Origin: an uncultured Spirochaetales bacterium
GTDB lineage: Bacteria > Spirochaetota > Spirochaetia > Sphaerochaetales > Sphaerochaetaceae
Direction: 5' to 3'
Assembly: GCA_945947045.1 (NCBI GenBank)
Contig: CAMEXG010000030.1
Coordinates: 1-14,866, forward strand
Length of the DNA: 14,866 nt
A program made the translations under genes and the position numbers. Positions 13,169 through 14,866 of the stretch are shown piece after piece. Positions within the stretch are counted from its first letter, which is position 1; each line of letters opens with the position of its first letter. The notes under the pieces were generated by a model, which saw only the letters and a list, made by a program, of their open reading frames with translations, did no database searches and was not told the DNA's origin.

Positions 13169-14866
13169 TTAGTTTCTCTTTAAAGGTGCTGTAGCTTCTT
13201 CAAGCCAAGGCTTTGTCTCTTCGAATACATAGTCTATGAGCTGATCTTTTATCCACTGATGATAAGCATCGATCTGAGCAATTTCAACATCAGTAAGATA
13301 TCTTACATCAATTAGTTTTCTTTCATATGGAACCATAGAAAGAACCTCGAAGTTATAGAACTCACCGAACTCTGTCTCTGAATATGATTGGACAGCAAGA
13401 ATATTTTCTATTCTTACGCCATGTCTTCCTGCCTTATATACACCAGGTTCGTCACTGAGAACCATACCTGTCTCCAAAGGAACGTCAATAAGGGCACTTG
13501 AGATTCTTGCAGGTCCTTCATGGACATTTAAGTGACACCCGACTCCATGACCTGTTCCATGCATATAGCTCTCTCCCGCACACCACAAGAACTGCTTTGC
13601 CAGAACATCAAGCTGTACACCCTTTGTTCCTTTTGGGAATATCTGTCTTGCAAGAGCAAGATGTCCCTTGAGTACAAGGGTGTAGTCTCTCTTCTGCTCC
13701 TCTGTAGCATCGGTTCCGAATAATAGAGTTCTTGTAAGATCCGTCATTCCAAATCCAAACTGGCTGCCAGTATCGAGGACAAGAAGTCCCTGTCCCGAAA
13801 CACTCTTTTCATGTTCCTTCGACGGACTATAGTGACAAATAGCACCATTCTCCCTAAATGCACTGATAGGATCGAAAGAAGGACCAAGATATCCCTCCAT
13901 CTTCTTTCTCTCATTCTCAAGCATCTCTGCTATCTCAAGCTCAGTGTATGATCCAAGAGGATCTAAAGAAGCCATAAAATTTGCAAAAGCCACACCGTCC
14001 AGGAAATGGGCTCTTCTCATTCCCTCAAGTTCTACAGGATTCTTTCTTGCCTTCAGATCCGTAGTGATGTCGCGTCCTCTTATATTTCTCTTTTTGTTGA
14101 TAGCAGGTGCAAATGCATATGAGATTTTCTCAGGAGAATAGTATCCTACTCCGCGACGTGTAAGAGAAGCTATATCATCATATACACTTTCATATGGTCT
14201 TATTTCATAATCTTTAGATACTTCTTCTAAAAGTCCATCGTCAAATCTTCTCTTATCTACAAAAAGAACTGCTTTATCTAGAGAAACAAATGCAAAAGCG
14301 ACGAAAACAGGGTTACATGGGATATCGTTTGCTCTTAAGTTAGTAAGCCATGCTATGTCATCGATGCTGGAGATGAATGTCCAGTCTGCACCCTGCTGTC
14401 TTAATTTGATCTTGACAAAATTAATCTTTGCAGATGCTGTGAAACCAGCATATTCATCTTTCATTTTATAAATCTTGGTACAAGGTACTTCAGGTCTTTC
14501 TTTCCACAAAGGAAGAAGTAGATCTGAAGTAGATACCAGTTCCACTCCCTTCTTTTTTAGTAATGTGTTGTTTTTTTCGAAGGTTTCAATTGAGATGGAA
14601 GTACCGTCAACACCCACCTTTGATCCTTTCTGCATATTCTCAGAAAGCCATTTCCAAGGATCAGGAGTACCCTCTGTATCAAGCTTCATAAGCTTGTACT
14701 CAGTACCCTCAATCTGCTGGGCTCCTTGAATAAAATATCTGCTGTCAACCCAAAGAAGAGCTTCGTTTTGAGTTATTACAACTGTTCCAGCAGAACCTGT
14801 AAAACCGGAAATGAATTCTCTTGTCCTCCATCTAGGAGCGACATATTCACTTTGATGAGGATCGGT
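13169..14866 (-). CDS. Xaa-Pro aminopeptidase (aminopeptidase P, M24B), 5' end beyond the window
   Basis: Partial gene; 565 residues are visible and only a short N-terminal piece is missing. It removes an N-terminal residue next to proline from peptides, in the cytoplasm (no signal can be judged). The reading frame stays open to the right edge. The codons from 14866 to 14690 encode TDPHQSEYVAPRW and EFISGFTGSAG, the classical N-terminal motifs, so the internal ATG at 14689 is not the start. The C-terminal pita-bread fold has the five metal ligands D365 (LDTGSQ), D376 (TDLTRT), H440 (GTGHGVG), E473 (SDEPG) and E487 (RIEN), numbered from the first visible residue. The length matches the long, three-domain aminopeptidase P group with two N-terminal creatinase-like domains. 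Its stop lies 17 bp before the ribosome site and start region of gpmI, so the two genes form an operon. Confidence 0.93.
   Translation of the reverse strand, partial: TDPHQSEYVAPRWRTREFISGFTGSAGTVVITQNEALLWVDSRYFIQGAQQIEGTEYKLMKLDTEGTPDPWKWLSENMQKGSKVGVDGTSISIETFEKNNTLLKKKGVELVSTSDLLLPLWKERPEVPCTKIYKMKDEYAGFTASAKINFVKIKLRQQGADWTFISSIDDIAWLTNLRANDIPCNPVFVAFAFVSLDKAVLFVDKRRFDDGLLEEVSKDYEIRPYESVYDDIASLTRRGVGYYSPEKISYAFAPAINKKRNIRGRDITTDLKARKNPVELEGMRRAHFLDGVAFANFMASLDPLGSYTELEIAEMLENERKKMEGYLGPSFDPISAFRENGAICHYSPSKEHEKSVSGQGLLVLDTGSQFGFGMTDLTRTLLFGTDATEEQKRDYTLVLKGHLALARQIFPKGTKGVQLDVLAKQFLWCAGESYMHGTGHGVGCHLNVHEGPARISSALIDVPLETGMVLSDEPGVYKAGRHGVRIENILAVQSYSETEFGEFYNFEVLSMVPYERKLIDVRYLTDVEIAQIDAYHQWIKDQLIDYVFEETKPWLEEATAPLKRN

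Noticed and set aside
13169..14689. Aminopeptidase P starting at the ATG at 14689
   Set aside because: The frame is open to the window edge and encodes the conserved N-terminal motifs upstream of this ATG, so the true start is outside the window.

Overview
The window most likely comes from the chromosome of a spirochaete, perhaps a gut-dwelling Sphaerochaeta or Treponema relative. The evidence is indirect. There is a spirochaete-style lipobox lipoprotein, a DUF4416 protein, a long (549 aa) cofactor-independent phosphoglycerate mutase, moderately AT-rich DNA by eye, and arginine written mostly as AGA. No rRNA, tRNA, CRISPR array, transposase or phage gene is visible. Every gene reads through without a frameshift, and both edge genes are cut only by the window boundary.

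Left part (1-2300). A minus-strand pair holds a lipoprotein of unknown function (569-1291) followed by the 5' end of an L-serine dehydratase (1-526, running off the left edge). Divergent from it is a stand-alone gene for a very acidic 286-aa protein (1390-2250), closed by a strong hairpin terminator.

Middle part (2349-6032). A minus-strand, translationally coupled pair encodes a fused DAHP synthase/prephenate dehydratase (2879-4798) and a DUF4416 protein (2349-2879). The fusion joins the first step of the shikimate pathway to the committed phenylalanine step. Only 35 bp away, on the plus strand, starts an nth-pth pair (endonuclease III, peptidyl-tRNA hydrolase) coupled by an ATGA overlap. The two units appear to share overlapping divergent promoters. 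The fusion gene may be transcribed without a 5' leader.

Right-centre (6111-11452). A plus-strand run of three tightly spaced genes encodes a very large cytoplasmic GH13 alpha-amylase-family enzyme (1112 aa), a divergent SLC1/DAACS-type transporter that lacks the usual acidic-substrate and sodium-site motifs, and an eight-helix membrane protein with no recognised family. The spacing suggests one unit. This is the part of the window most likely to hold an undescribed functional module.

Right part (11502-14866). A minus-strand pair encodes an Xaa-Pro aminopeptidase (5' end beyond the right edge) and phosphoglycerate mutase GpmI. It converges on the three-gene run at a shared hairpin terminator.

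Taken together the window mixes housekeeping metabolism (serine breakdown, aromatic amino acids, glycolysis, peptide turnover, base-excision repair, translation recycling) with four or five proteins that cannot be assigned a function from sequence alone.
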